From Microcaldota archaeon (GTDB lineage: Archaea; Micrarchaeota; Micrarchaeia; Micrarchaeales; Micrarchaeaceae): a DNA stretch of 11,979 nucleotides. The notes under the pieces were generated by a model. That model worked only from the letters and a program-made list of their open reading frames with translations, did no database searches and was not told the origin of the DNA. Positions 1-7,545 of this stretch are shown piece after piece. Every line of letters begins with the position of its first letter. The first letter of the stretch is position 1. The stretch covers positions 1-11,979 of the forward strand of contig DAHXNT010000012.1 in NCBI GenBank assembly GCA_027365215.1, read 5' to 3'. Made by a program: the position numbers and the translations under genes.

Positions 1-1
1 C

Positions 2-391
2 GGTGTTGCCGAAACCCTCAGATCCCTGCGCGAGAAGGGAGTAGAGGTGTGCGCGGTATCAGGAGAGCTCGAGAGAATAGTGACACTTAACATGGACAGG
101 GCCGGGATAAAGGGGTATTTCGACATGGGAACGTACGGCTCGAGCGGAAGGACGTACGGCGACCTGATAGCAGCTGCGGTAGCCGCCATAAAGGCGAAGT
201 ATGGCAGCGTCGAGAAGAACGAGATGTTCGTGCTCAGCGGGAATCCGGACATGATAGCCGCGGCGAAGGAGCAGGGCCTGAAGTCGATAGCAATACCGAG
301 CAAGTCCGGAAAGAACCTCATGGGATCCGAGGCCGACATACACACAAACGGAATAAGGGACAGGAAGATAATAGAGGCGCTCACGTCCTGA
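2..391 (+). CDS. HAD-like hydrolase, C-terminal part (5' end outside window)
   Basis: The reading frame is open from the window edge and ends at TGA 389-391, giving about 129 residues; an internal GTG at 47 is not needed as a start because coding continues upstream. The stretch fits the core of the haloacid dehalogenase superfamily, whose members are mostly phosphatases. A beta-strand ends in VCAVSG, which would be HAD motif II with its Ser/Thr. It is followed by the usual 'GIKGYFD' segment, and later by FVLSGNPDMIAAAKEQGLK, which sits where motif IV and its helix belong. Motif IV normally reads GDxxxD, but here it is GNPD, so one expected acidic residue is Asn. Motif I with the nucleophile Asp would lie upstream of the window. 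The substrate cannot be predicted. It converges on pheT with a 32-nt spacer. The superfamily assignment is moderately secure and the specific function is unknown. Confidence 0.6.
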   Translation, partial: GVAETLRSLREKGVEVCAVSGELERIVTLNMDRAGIKGYFDMGTYGSSGRTYGDLIAAAVAAIKAKYGSVEKNEMFVLSGNPDMIAAAKEQGLKSIAIPSKSGKNLMGSEADIHTNGIRDRKIIEALTS

Positions 392-423
392 ACCCGAGGG
401 CTTGCCTAACTTGCTTAAGCGGA

Positions 424-2079
424 TCAGCGCATAGCGTCCGCATTTATTATCAGTTCGCCGCCGACCACAGGCTCCTCTATCCCGAATTTGGAGAGCGCTT
501 CTGGGTGCAGCTCTCCGAATATCCCGCGGCGCTTTCCGCCGATCAGGACTGCCCCGCACCTTCCCTCTATCATCGACGGGTCGCTTCCCCTTTCTATTGT
601 AGCTTTCATGCCGAGGCGCCCTGTTATGTAGTTGAGCACTGTCCGCGCCTCCGCGAGGTTCGCCTTCGAGTGCTCGCCGAGGAATCCTATCATGATCTCC
701 TCAACCACCTTGCCGTTATCAACCCTGAATACGCTTCCTATCTCGAAAAGCCTCTGCGGCATCCTTTCAGAGGTTGAGATGCCAAGGTTCTGCAGCAGCT
801 GCGGCATTATGCTGGTCCTCAGCATGCTTATGGCCTCGGTCTTCGACCTGGCCACGGATACCGTCGCATTCCTCTCCTGCTTCCTTCCCATCCTTGAGAA
901 ATTGATATCCTCGTTTGTCAGCACAGTGTTAAGCGCCTCGGTATATCCAAGGCCCAGCATGAGAGCATCGAGCGCCTCGCGAACTTCTGCATTCGGATGC
1001 GGGGCTCCAGAAAAGTCTGCCGCGACTATCGGCCTTGGAATTATCTTCCTGTAACCGTATCCTATGGCTATATCCTCTATGACGTCCTGTTCGTTTATCA
1101 CGTCGAGCCTGTACGGCGGTACGCGCGCCGAAACCTTCTTGCCTTCGGTCTTCGCCTCGTATCCCATCCTTCCCAGATATCCAGGAATATCCCCTGCGGA
1201 GATGCCGACCCCTATCGTCTTTGCCGCGTCCGCGGCCCTGATGCCGATCGTCCTCTCCTTCAGCAGCGGCGTCGACATCGCAGTTCCATTGTATAATATG
1301 CGGCAGGGCAGCACCTTGCATCCGGAATCGATGAACGAGCACGCGAGTATGTCGAGGGTTTTTTCCACGGTTCTCTCGTCTGTTCCGGTGACATCTATGA
1401 GCAGGCTGCTCATGCTGTCCCTTACCTCAGTCGCCTTGGAGTTTATTATTGGTATCATGGAAAGTATCTTCTCGGAATCCCTGAGGTACGGATAAATGGC
1501 CCTGCCTCTCTTCCCTTTCGCCGCTACGGTGTCTGCATACTCGATGCCCTTGTTGTGCTGCTCGAGTATCTCGCCGAACGTCATCTCCCTGTCTGTGCCC
1601 AGCGGAACGAACTTCTCGTTGGCAGCGGCATCGTACACCAAATCCCCTTTCACGGCCTCGAGGTTGTGCAGACCCATCGCGATCTTCTTCCTTCTCCTGC
1701 CGTAGGTTATGCTGAACTTCTCTGTGAAGTTTATCAGGTATTTCAGCCTGTCGCCCTTCAGGTTAGCTCCCTTCACGACCATGGCCGCGATGTACGGCCT
1801 TATCCTGCGCACTGCGGGCGTCACCGTTACGGTAAGCGCCGGGCTCTTGCCAACATCATACTTTCCCAATTCCGGTTCCTTGCCAGAGAAGTAGCCGAGA
1901 GCCCTCACGAAGCCGTTGTAGTCCAGCATGTCAGGCCTGTTCGGGCTTATGTCGAACGTCATCTCCTCCTTTCCCTGCTCCTCTATCTCCATGCCATAGT
2001 CTGAGATCCTCTCGTCAAGCCTGTCAATGCCTCCAAGATCCCTTTCGAGGTCCTTCGTCTTGAACGTTATAGTTGCCAT
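424..2079 (-). CDS. pheT: Phenylalanyl-tRNA synthetase beta subunit (archaeal type)
   Basis: This is the beta subunit of the cytosolic (alpha-beta)2 Phe-tRNA synthetase, which holds the tRNA-binding and editing modules. The 551 residues match the short archaeal/eukaryal form. Domains in order: an N-terminal B1-like region with DISPNRPDML (43-52); a B3/B4 editing region with GLHNLEAVKG (136-145); a B5 domain with VPPYRLDVINEQDVIEDIAI (320-339) running into GYGYRKI; and a pseudo-catalytic class II core from about 360 with FEIGSVF (445-451) and GELHPEAL (522-529). The bacterial N-terminal EMAP-like and C-terminal anticodon-binding (FDX-ACB) domains are absent, as expected. The ATG at 2077-2079 lies 3 nt after the pheS stop, so translation is probably coupled; only a weak GTGA precedes it. 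It is the last gene of the minus-strand operon. Identification is firm. Confidence 0.97.
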   Translation of the reverse strand: MATITFKTKDLERDLGGIDRLDERISDYGMEIEEQGKEEMTFDISPNRPDMLDYNGFVRALGYFSGKEPELGKYDVGKSPALTVTVTPAVRRIRPYIAAMVVKGANLKGDRLKYLINFTEKFSITYGRRRKKIAMGLHNLEAVKGDLVYDAAANEKFVPLGTDREMTFGEILEQHNKGIEYADTVAAKGKRGRAIYPYLRDSEKILSMIPIINSKATEVRDSMSSLLIDVTGTDERTVEKTLDILACSFIDSGCKVLPCRILYNGTAMSTPLLKERTIGIRAADAAKTIGVGISAGDIPGYLGRMGYEAKTEGKKVSARVPPYRLDVINEQDVIEDIAIGYGYRKIIPRPIVAADFSGAPHPNAEVREALDALMLGLGYTEALNTVLTNEDINFSRMGRKQERNATVSVARSKTEAISMLRTSIMPQLLQNLGISTSERMPQRLFEIGSVFRVDNGKVVEEIMIGFLGEHSKANLAEARTVLNYITGRLGMKATIERGSDPSMIEGRCGAVLIGGKRRGIFGELHPEALSKFGIEEPVVGGELIINADAMR

Positions 2080-2082
2080 GCG

Positions 2083-3558
2083 TCACAACTCTATCTCATT
2101 CCTGTTCCTCAGCCATTCCATGCTGTTCCTGTACAGCTCTGTTATCGACTCTATCTTGAGCCCCTTGAGCAGCAGCCTGTCAATGCCTCCGCCCCACGCG
2201 AGTATGCGCTTGTTCGTGCCCATCGCCTTCGATATCTCCTTCCTTATGACTCCGCTTCCCAGGAGCTCTATCTTGCTGCCGTCCTCCGGAGTGTAATACA
2301 CTTCCATGCCAGGCTCCACGAACGGGAAGTACGAAGGCCTTATGTGTATGTCCTTGCCCATCACGAAGCCGAGCCTCGCGTAGAATTCAGAGATCACATG
2401 TATCAGGTTCGCGAGGTTGACGCCATCGCCTATTACCATGCCGTCCACCTGATAGAACTCCGCGAGGTGCTTGTAGTCTATGCTCTCGTTCCTGAACGTC
2501 TTGCCTACAGAGAAGAACCTTGCCGTCTCGCCCTCCTTGAGCGCGGATGCTATCTTCCTGACATGCCTTATCGTCGCCGCCGTGCTTTGCGTCTTGAGCA
2601 CCGCCTGCGTGGCCAGCTTCTCCTTCCATTGCATCTGCCAGCCTTTCCTGTGCATCGCACTTATGCGGCCCATCAGCTCCCTGTCCTCTATCTCAATGGA
2701 TTCGGGGTTGGAAAGGAAGAACGTGTCCTGCATGTCCCTGGTAGGATGGTCCTGCGGCACGAAAAGCGCGTCGAAGTTCCAGAATGCGCTCTCGACTATC
2801 GGGCCCTCCACCTCGGTGAAGCCCATCCTCATCCACGTGTTCCTGACGATGTCTATGAACTCCATGACCGGGTGTGCCCTTGCGGGATAGATGCCGTCGA
2901 CAACTGCATTGATGTCGTACTTCCTGAACTTCTTGTCAGTCCATGCGCGCTTCGTTATGATATCCCTGGTCAGCTCGGCTATCTCTCCAGACCCGCCTGA
3001 CCATTTCGATATGGCCTCTTTTCCAGCATCCGTCAGGCTTATGTCTTCTATGCGTTCCGCTCTATTGATAGTAAGCAGCTTCCTGCTTTCGAGCAGTTTG
3101 ACAACATCCGGATTCGACCTGATGGTATTTGTGAGATGCGCCTTCCCGCTACCGGATATCAGTGCGTTGAACACCTTCCTCTGCGCGTACTCACCTGTAT
3201 GCGCCTCCTTCTTGAGCCTGGCTTTGCCCTCGGATATCTCTATCCAGCCGTTCTTCTTCGCCCATATGAGCCCTATCTGGTCCTTTATCGAGGAGATCGC
3301 AATCTCCCCACCGTGCGACTTTACCTTTTCCACCAGCTCTTCTTCAGGAAATCCGTCCTTATATGATAGGCCTTCCTTCGATGGCTCTACCGAATACTCC
3401 GCTTCCGTCCTGAAATGCACGTACTTGTCCGATTCCAGGGCGTTTATCGAAGATATTATCGTACCTCGGTCGATCGAGGAGGACTTGGCAAGCCCGTCGG
3501 CATCTGAGCCAGGGTTGCCCTCTATCGCCTTAAGTACCCTCAAAAGCATCTCGTCCAA
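2083..3558 (-). CDS. pheS: Phenylalanyl-tRNA synthetase alpha subunit (archaeal type)
   Basis: This catalytic subunit activates Phe with ATP and transfers it to tRNA-Phe. From the start chosen here it has 491 residues. The N-terminal half (to about 200) consists of winged-helix-like, charged modules typical of archaeal/eukaryal PheS. The class II core follows: DHPTRDMQDTFFL (about 270-282, motif 1 region), FFSVGKTFRNESIDYKHLAE (from about 348, motif 2 with the RNE...H/E signature), FPFVEPGMEVY (Phe pocket), and GGGIDRLLL (about 456-464, motif 3). The frame is open to a TTG at 3606, but that would overlap the upstream gene by 38 bp. I prefer TTG 3558-3556 because GAGGTG (3570-3565) lies 6 nt upstream and the gap to the upstream stop is 10 nt; ATG 3549 is a third option. 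The product is certain and the exact start less so. Confidence 0.95.
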   Translation of the reverse strand: MDEMLLRVLKAIEGNPGSDADGLAKSSSIDRGTIISSINALESDKYVHFRTEAEYSVEPSKEGLSYKDGFPEEELVEKVKSHGGEIAISSIKDQIGLIWAKKNGWIEISEGKARLKKEAHTGEYAQRKVFNALISGSGKAHLTNTIRSNPDVVKLLESRKLLTINRAERIEDISLTDAGKEAISKWSGGSGEIAELTRDIITKRAWTDKKFRKYDINAVVDGIYPARAHPVMEFIDIVRNTWMRMGFTEVEGPIVESAFWNFDALFVPQDHPTRDMQDTFFLSNPESIEIEDRELMGRISAMHRKGWQMQWKEKLATQAVLKTQSTAATIRHVRKIASALKEGETARFFSVGKTFRNESIDYKHLAEFYQVDGMVIGDGVNLANLIHVISEFYARLGFVMGKDIHIRPSYFPFVEPGMEVYYTPEDGSKIELLGSGVIRKEISKAMGTNKRILAWGGGIDRLLLKGLKIESITELYRNSMEWLRNRNEIEL

Positions 3559-3564
3559 AGCAAG

Positions 3565-3570
3565 CACCTC
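3565..3570 (-). promoter_or_regulatory. Shine-Dalgarno site that decides the pheS start
   Basis: GAGGTG on the minus strand (3570-3565) matches the core complement of the 16S 3' end. It overlaps the TGA stop (3571-3569) of the upstream secreted-protein gene. It lies 6 nt before TTG 3558 and 15 nt before ATG 3549, so TTG 3558 is the better-spaced start. Confidence 0.55.
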
Positions 3571-4357
3571 AGCCGTTCGTTCTGTAATACGCGTAGGCGG
3601 CGACAAGCACTATTATGGCTATCACTATCACGTAGATGAATACGCCGAGCGCATTGTACACTCCGTTGAAGAACGACACTACCTCATCCTGCAGGCTCTC
3701 CTGCTGGTTGAACGTTAGCGCGAAATTCGAGAGCGGCTCTGCCCTGAACCATGATACGAAGGTGACGTTGGCGTAGTTGTTCGTGAACGCCGAGGCGGGG
3801 TAGTCCGGCAATGGGTATGTGGAAGTTATAGCGGCGCCTTTTGGTATCTCTACGCTGAGCGTCATGTTCTGGCCGAGCACCTCGCCGCTCGCCGCGTGCT
3901 CGAAATTGAATACGTTGTCATTGAATGTGTACTCGAAGTCGCGCGGCGAGACCTGGTCGACCGTGGTCACGTTGTGCACGTCGTAGCTCATCTCTATGTA
4001 CGCCCTGCCCCCGTTATACACATTAGTCAAGGGCCCCGGAAGCAGCCTGAAGTTGTATATCCCGCTTTTCTGGTTTATTATGTGCGGCTCCAGCCCGGAA
4101 CCAACGAGCTCCTGCCACTTGCTCAACGTAAGGTTCAGCGCGACCCTGGCCGTCGAATACTGCACAAGCGACGTATTGCTAACGAACACCTGTATTATAT
4201 CGTTCACGTGCGCGTTGGTCGTCCCGTTCAACGTCACCGTGACGTTTACTCCCTCTATGACGTAAGAGGCGCTGCTCACTCCTGGCGCATAGGCCAGCAG
4301 CACAATCATGGAGGCAAAAGCGGCCAAAGCCGCCGCGCGTTTATCCAAAATATCCAC
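3569..4357 (-). CDS. Secreted/membrane-anchored glycoprotein-like protein of unknown function
   Basis: This 262-residue protein starts at GTG 4357. Residues about 9-30 are a hydrophobic signal/anchor segment ending in small residues (VSSAS), so cleavage near 30 is possible. Residues about 31-230 form a polar, beta-rich ectodomain. Residues about 237-257 are a strongly hydrophobic C-terminal membrane helix followed by a short tail, YYRTNG. The predicted topology is an ectodomain outside, anchored at its C-terminus. There are seven N-glycosylation sequons, at N38, N44, N61, N75, N129, N164 and N197, consistent with an archaeal cell-surface glycoprotein. I recognise no catalytic motif and no named family. 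It heads an operon with pheS (10-nt gap) and pheT; the grouping with a tRNA synthetase looks transcriptional rather than functional. A TATA box lies about 50 nt upstream. The topology is well supported and the function unknown. Confidence 0.8.
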   Translation of the reverse strand: MDILDKRAAALAAFASMIVLLAYAPGVSSASYVIEGVNVTVTLNGTTNAHVNDIIQVFVSNTSLVQYSTARVALNLTLSKWQELVGSGLEPHIINQKSGIYNFRLLPGPLTNVYNGGRAYIEMSYDVHNVTTVDQVSPRDFEYTFNDNVFNFEHAASGEVLGQNMTLSVEIPKGAAITSTYPLPDYPASAFTNNYANVTFVSWFRAEPLSNFALTFNQQESLQDEVVSFFNGVYNALGVFIYVIVIAIIVLVAAYAYYRTNG

Positions 4358-4401
4358 CGTTGAAGACTGGCTGGGACTATTATTAAGATGCCCATAACAC
4401 G

Positions 4402-4416
4402 TATATATAGCTTTTT
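4402..4416 (-). promoter_or_regulatory. TATA/BRE-like promoter of the secreted protein-pheS-pheT operon
   Basis: Read on the minus strand, AAAAAGCTATATATAC combines an A-rich BRE-like element with a clear TATA box. A start about 25 nt downstream would fall near 4381, leaving a leader of roughly 24 nt before GTG 4357. This is pattern recognition only. Confidence 0.55.
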
Positions 4417-4476
4417 GTGCGGGCTTCCTCGCCGCAGCGCCTTCTTGTAATAACGGCGTTTGCGCGTTTCGATAGT

Positions 4477-4487
4477 GTTAAATATGT
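4477..4487 (+). promoter_or_regulatory. Possible TATA box for the 4529-4945 gene
   Basis: GTTAAATATGT is the best AT-rich box on the plus strand of this divergent intergenic region. Transcription would start near 4507, about 22 nt before ATG 4529. The start codon is preceded by GAGTGATAAC, which contains GTGAT, part of the Shine-Dalgarno complement. Confidence 0.4.
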
Positions 4488-4528
4488 GCTCCAAATCATA
4501 ATGGTCTATACGAATACCGAGTGATAAC

Positions 4529-4945
4529 ATGATAACAGGATTAAACATGTCAAAGGTAGAAGGGAACGTAAGTGCGCTGGACATGCTCTCGAAGCAGCTG
4601 CCTCCGGCCATCAACATAAACCTAGAAGACGCCACCAGCGAAGGGAACAAGCTGAAGGTCAGCTACTCATTCACCGCAGAGTACTTCAACGGCACTGACT
4701 CGAACAAGAAGAGCATCGGCAACATAAAGCTCTCAGGAATCGTCGAGCTCCAGGAAGAGAAGAAGGCGGTCGACGAGGCTATCAAGAGATGGAACGAAAA
4801 GAAGAGCCTGCCGACTGATCTGACCGAGGAGATAATAAACGTACTCAACTTCAGGTGCAGCGCGACGGGAACCCTCGTGGCGTACTCCATCGGCTTCATA
4901 CCGCCCATAATCATGAGTGCGGTGAAGGTCCAGGAGCAGAAGTAG
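4529..4945 (+). CDS. Small protein of unknown function, possible SecB-like fold
   Basis: The product has 138 residues from ATG 4529; ATG 4547 (MSKVEG) is an alternative start. No signal peptide or clear membrane helix is seen. A predicted beta pair lies at about 42-52 (LKVSYSFTAEYF) and 63-75 (IGNIKLSGIVELQ). A charged helix follows at about 76-92 (EEKKAVDEAIKRWNEKK), then a second helix (LTEEIINVLNF). The C-terminus is a hydrophobic strand containing IGFIPPIIMSAVKV. The beta-strand order and the C-terminal Pro-rich hydrophobic motif faintly recall SecB-type chaperones, of which archaeal relatives exist. That is a guess from pattern, not a recognised match. Codon use (AAG, AGG, ATA) resembles the neighbouring housekeeping genes, so the gene is probably real and native. 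It stands alone between the divergent pheST operon and polB. Function unknown. Confidence 0.75.
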   Translation: MITGLNMSKVEGNVSALDMLSKQLPPAININLEDATSEGNKLKVSYSFTAEYFNGTDSNKKSIGNIKLSGIVELQEEKKAVDEAIKRWNEKKSLPTDLTEEIINVLNFRCSATGTLVAYSIGFIPPIIMSAVKVQEQK

Positions 4946-4958
4946 GCATTTTCAGCAA

Positions 4959-4996
4959 TGTGCAGCCGGCCGCGGGCGCGACGGCCACCCTGCACA
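4959..4996. repeat. Two-tier inverted repeat abutting the polB TATA box
   Basis: TGTGCAG (4959-4965) pairs perfectly with CTGCACA (4990-4996). Inside it, GGCCG (4968-4972) pairs with CGGCC (4982-4986) around a 9-nt GC-rich loop. It starts 14 nt after the stop of the upstream gene and ends where the polB TATA box begins. It could be a transcript-end hairpin for the upstream gene or a DNA operator at polB; no T-tract follows it on the plus strand. Confidence 0.6.
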
Positions 4997-5005
4997 ATTT
5001 AAATC
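4996..5005 (+). promoter_or_regulatory. TATA box of the polB-map operon
   Basis: AATTTAAATC has its centre about 25 nt before ATG 5026. With the usual archaeal spacing the transcript would begin at or next to the start codon, predicting a leaderless mRNA. No Shine-Dalgarno sequence precedes the ATG, which agrees. Confidence 0.6.
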
Positions 5006-5025
5006 ATTTCTTCGAATAGATACTC

Positions 5026-7533
5026 ATGGCTAGTCCTAGCAAAGCGCAGAGTGCATCTGCCGATGCCGCGGAACCCGATAAGGCCAGCGAAGAGGAGCTG
5101 GAGATAGAGGGATTCGTGCTCGACACCGATTACATATACGAGAACGGTGCAGGCGTAATCAGGCTGGCCATAAAGGGCTCTGACGGGAAAACGTACGAGG
5201 TTTATGATCACAGATTCAAGCCGTACTTCTATATACTGCCGAACGAGGGCGTCAGCCAGTCCGACCTGGAATCGGCAACGTACCGCGACGTGGACGCTGA
5301 CATAAAGCCGCAGCAGGTGATAGGCGAGGAGAGGAGCCTCTTCGGGAAGAAGATGCAGTTCTTCAAGATAGTCGCGCCGAACCCGACGGCCGTGCCGAAG
5401 ATGAGCGCGTTCATGTCGAAATACGGCAAGACTTACGAATCCAGCATACCATTCGCGAAGAGATACGTGATAGACAACGATCTCGGCTCCCTGATAAACC
5501 AGAGGTTCCGCATCGCGAGGCGGGAGGACGGCAGGCTGGAACTGCTCTCCGCAACCGAAGAGAGGAAGGAGTTCACGGACCTCAACGTCAACGTGCTCTA
5601 CTTCGATATAGAGGTGTACAATCCCCTCACGGTTCCGAGACCGGATAAGGATCCAGTAATAATGATAAGCTACACGCATACCGGGCCATCCGGAATCGGC
5701 AAGGGCGTCATAACCTTCAAAAAAACCAATCAGCCGTTCGTGGAGACGGTCGCCGACGAGCGTGCGATGATAAAAAGGTTCATGGAACTCGTGAACGAGT
5801 TCGACATAGACGTGATAACCGGATACAACTCTGCCAACTTCGACGTCAGGTACCTGATGGACAGGTCAAGGAGCCTGGGAATAGACTTCACCCTCGACAG
5901 GTTCAAGGACGGCACCACCAAGATAGAGCGGCACGGCATGGTGGACCGCGTGAAGATATCCGGAAGGGTGCACGTCGACATGTACCTCGTCGTGAAGTTC
6001 ATATCTGTAGTAGGGGCGGCGGAGAGCATACTGAAGCTGAACAGGTATACCCTCAAGGAGGTCTACAAGGCGATAAGCAAAGACAAGAAGGTGATCGTGC
6101 CGTACGAGGACATAAAGAGGATGTGGGACGGCACTGAGGAAGAGATAGGCACGCTCGCGATGTACAACCTCGGCGACTCCGAGTCACTGGAGGTCGTGTA
6201 CAAGTCGTTCATACCAATAATGATCGAGCTCGCGAGGGTTACCGGAGACATGCTGAGCGACGTGTGCGTCTCGACCACCGGGCAGCTCGTCGAATTCCTG
6301 ATGATGCTCTATTCGAGGAAGTTCAGCGAGATAATACCAAACAAGCCGGACGACCGCGAGATAAGGGCCAGGATGATCAATCCGATAGAGGGCGCCTTCG
6401 TCAAGACTCCCGAACCTGGCATCTACTCGAACCTTGCGATCTTCGACTTCAGGGGGCTGTACCCCTCGATAATAATATCGCACAACATCGATCCTTCATC
6501 AATATGCACCGACTGCAAGGAGTACTACGAGGCGCCGAACGGCGTGAAGTTCTCAAAGGACAGGAAGAGCATAATGCCTTCGACGATAAAACTGCTCATG
6601 GACCAGAGGCTCGACGTGAAGAAGCTCTACAAGAAGGATCCGGACAACATTTTCCTGGGATCCAGGTCGCAGGCCCTGAAGATAACCTCGAACTCGTTCT
6701 ACGGCTACCTGGGATACGCGAGATCTAGATGGTATTCGAGGGAATGCGCAGCTGCAGTGACCGCATACGGCAGGCAGTACATAAAGGAAACGATAAAGGA
6801 ATCAGAAGATAACGGATTCAAGGTCATCTACGGAGACACCGATTCCGTGGTCCTGGTCCTGGGAGACAAGACCAAGGAGGACGCGCTGAAGTTCGTGAAG
6901 GAGTACAACAAGTCCCTTCCAGGGAACATGGAGCTGGAGCTTGAGGACTTCTACACGAGGGGCGTTTTCGTAGGCAAGAAGGTCGAGAAGGAGAAGGGCG
7001 CAGCCGGTGCGAAGAAGAAGTACGCCATGATATCCGAGAGCGGAAGAATAAAAATAAAGGGATTCGAGCTCGTGAGGCGCGACTGGTCCAAGATCGCGAG
7101 GGACACCCAGAGGAGGGTGCTAGAGACGATACTCAAGGAGGGCAGCGCGGAGAAGGCGGCGCAGATCGTGAAGGACGTCGTGGTCGAGCTGGAAAGCGGG
7201 AAGGTGCCGCTCGAGGACCTTGCGATAAACACGCAGCTCAGGAAGAAAATAGACAATTACGACGTGCAGTCGCCAGAGCTCGCAGCTGCGAAGAAGGCGG
7301 TGCAGGCCGGGGTCAAGAACAAGGAGGAGATGGAAAGCGCAGTGATAAGCTACGTGATAACGAAGGGCGGCTCTTCCGTGTCGGACAAGGCGATGATACT
7401 CGAGATGGCGAAGGACTACGATCCGCAGTACTACATAAACAAGCAGGTGCTGCCTGCTGTGATGAGGATACTCAAGGAGCTCAACTACGACGAGGAGCAA
7501 TTGAAGAACAAGGGCTCCCAGAAGAAACTATGA
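5026..7533 (+). CDS. polB: Family B replicative DNA polymerase with 3'-5' exonuclease
   Basis: The 835-residue DNA-directed DNA polymerase carries both proofreading and polymerase modules. An N-terminal domain follows an acidic, low-complexity extension of about 25 residues; its LDTDYIYENG (32-41) corresponds to the start of euryarchaeal PolB. The exonuclease has Exo I FDIE (193-196), Exo II YNSANFD (267-273) and Exo III YNLGD (380-384). The polymerase has motif A DFRGLYPSII (474-483), motif B around KITSNSFYGYLG (552-563) and motif C YGDTDS (602-607, catalytic D604 and D606). All catalytic acids are present, so it should be active in synthesis and proofreading. No intein interrupts the motifs where archaeal polB inteins usually sit. 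The C-terminus (QLKNKGSQKKL) shows no convincing PCNA-interacting box. The start follows the TATA spacing (leaderless). map follows 12 nt downstream. Confidence 0.97.
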   Translation: MASPSKAQSASADAAEPDKASEEELEIEGFVLDTDYIYENGAGVIRLAIKGSDGKTYEVYDHRFKPYFYILPNEGVSQSDLESATYRDVDADIKPQQVIGEERSLFGKKMQFFKIVAPNPTAVPKMSAFMSKYGKTYESSIPFAKRYVIDNDLGSLINQRFRIARREDGRLELLSATEERKEFTDLNVNVLYFDIEVYNPLTVPRPDKDPVIMISYTHTGPSGIGKGVITFKKTNQPFVETVADERAMIKRFMELVNEFDIDVITGYNSANFDVRYLMDRSRSLGIDFTLDRFKDGTTKIERHGMVDRVKISGRVHVDMYLVVKFISVVGAAESILKLNRYTLKEVYKAISKDKKVIVPYEDIKRMWDGTEEEIGTLAMYNLGDSESLEVVYKSFIPIMIELARVTGDMLSDVCVSTTGQLVEFLMMLYSRKFSEIIPNKPDDREIRARMINPIEGAFVKTPEPGIYSNLAIFDFRGLYPSIIISHNIDPSSICTDCKEYYEAPNGVKFSKDRKSIMPSTIKLLMDQRLDVKKLYKKDPDNIFLGSRSQALKITSNSFYGYLGYARSRWYSRECAAAVTAYGRQYIKETIKESEDNGFKVIYGDTDSVVLVLGDKTKEDALKFVKEYNKSLPGNMELELEDFYTRGVFVGKKVEKEKGAAGAKKKYAMISESGRIKIKGFELVRRDWSKIARDTQRRVLETILKEGSAEKAAQIVKDVVVELESGKVPLEDLAINTQLRKKIDNYDVQSPELAAAKKAVQAGVKNKEEMESAVISYVITKGGSSVSDKAMILEMAKDYDPQYYINKQVLPAVMRILKELNYDEEQLKNKGSQKKL

Positions 7534-7545
7534 GACAGTGGTTAA

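Noticed and set aside
3559..3606. Longer pheS start at TTG 3606, giving 507 residues and overlapping the upstream gene.
   Set aside because: It would overlap the upstream gene by 38 bp and has no ribosome site; TTG 3558 has GAGGTG at good spacing just after the upstream stop.
4663..4995. Minus-strand frames opposite the 4529-4945 gene, and many long frames opposite pheST, polB, map and rnhB.
   Set aside because: High-GC coding DNA leaves long antisense frames open; these are Arg/His/Leu-rich, lack starts with ribosome sites and show no family motifs.
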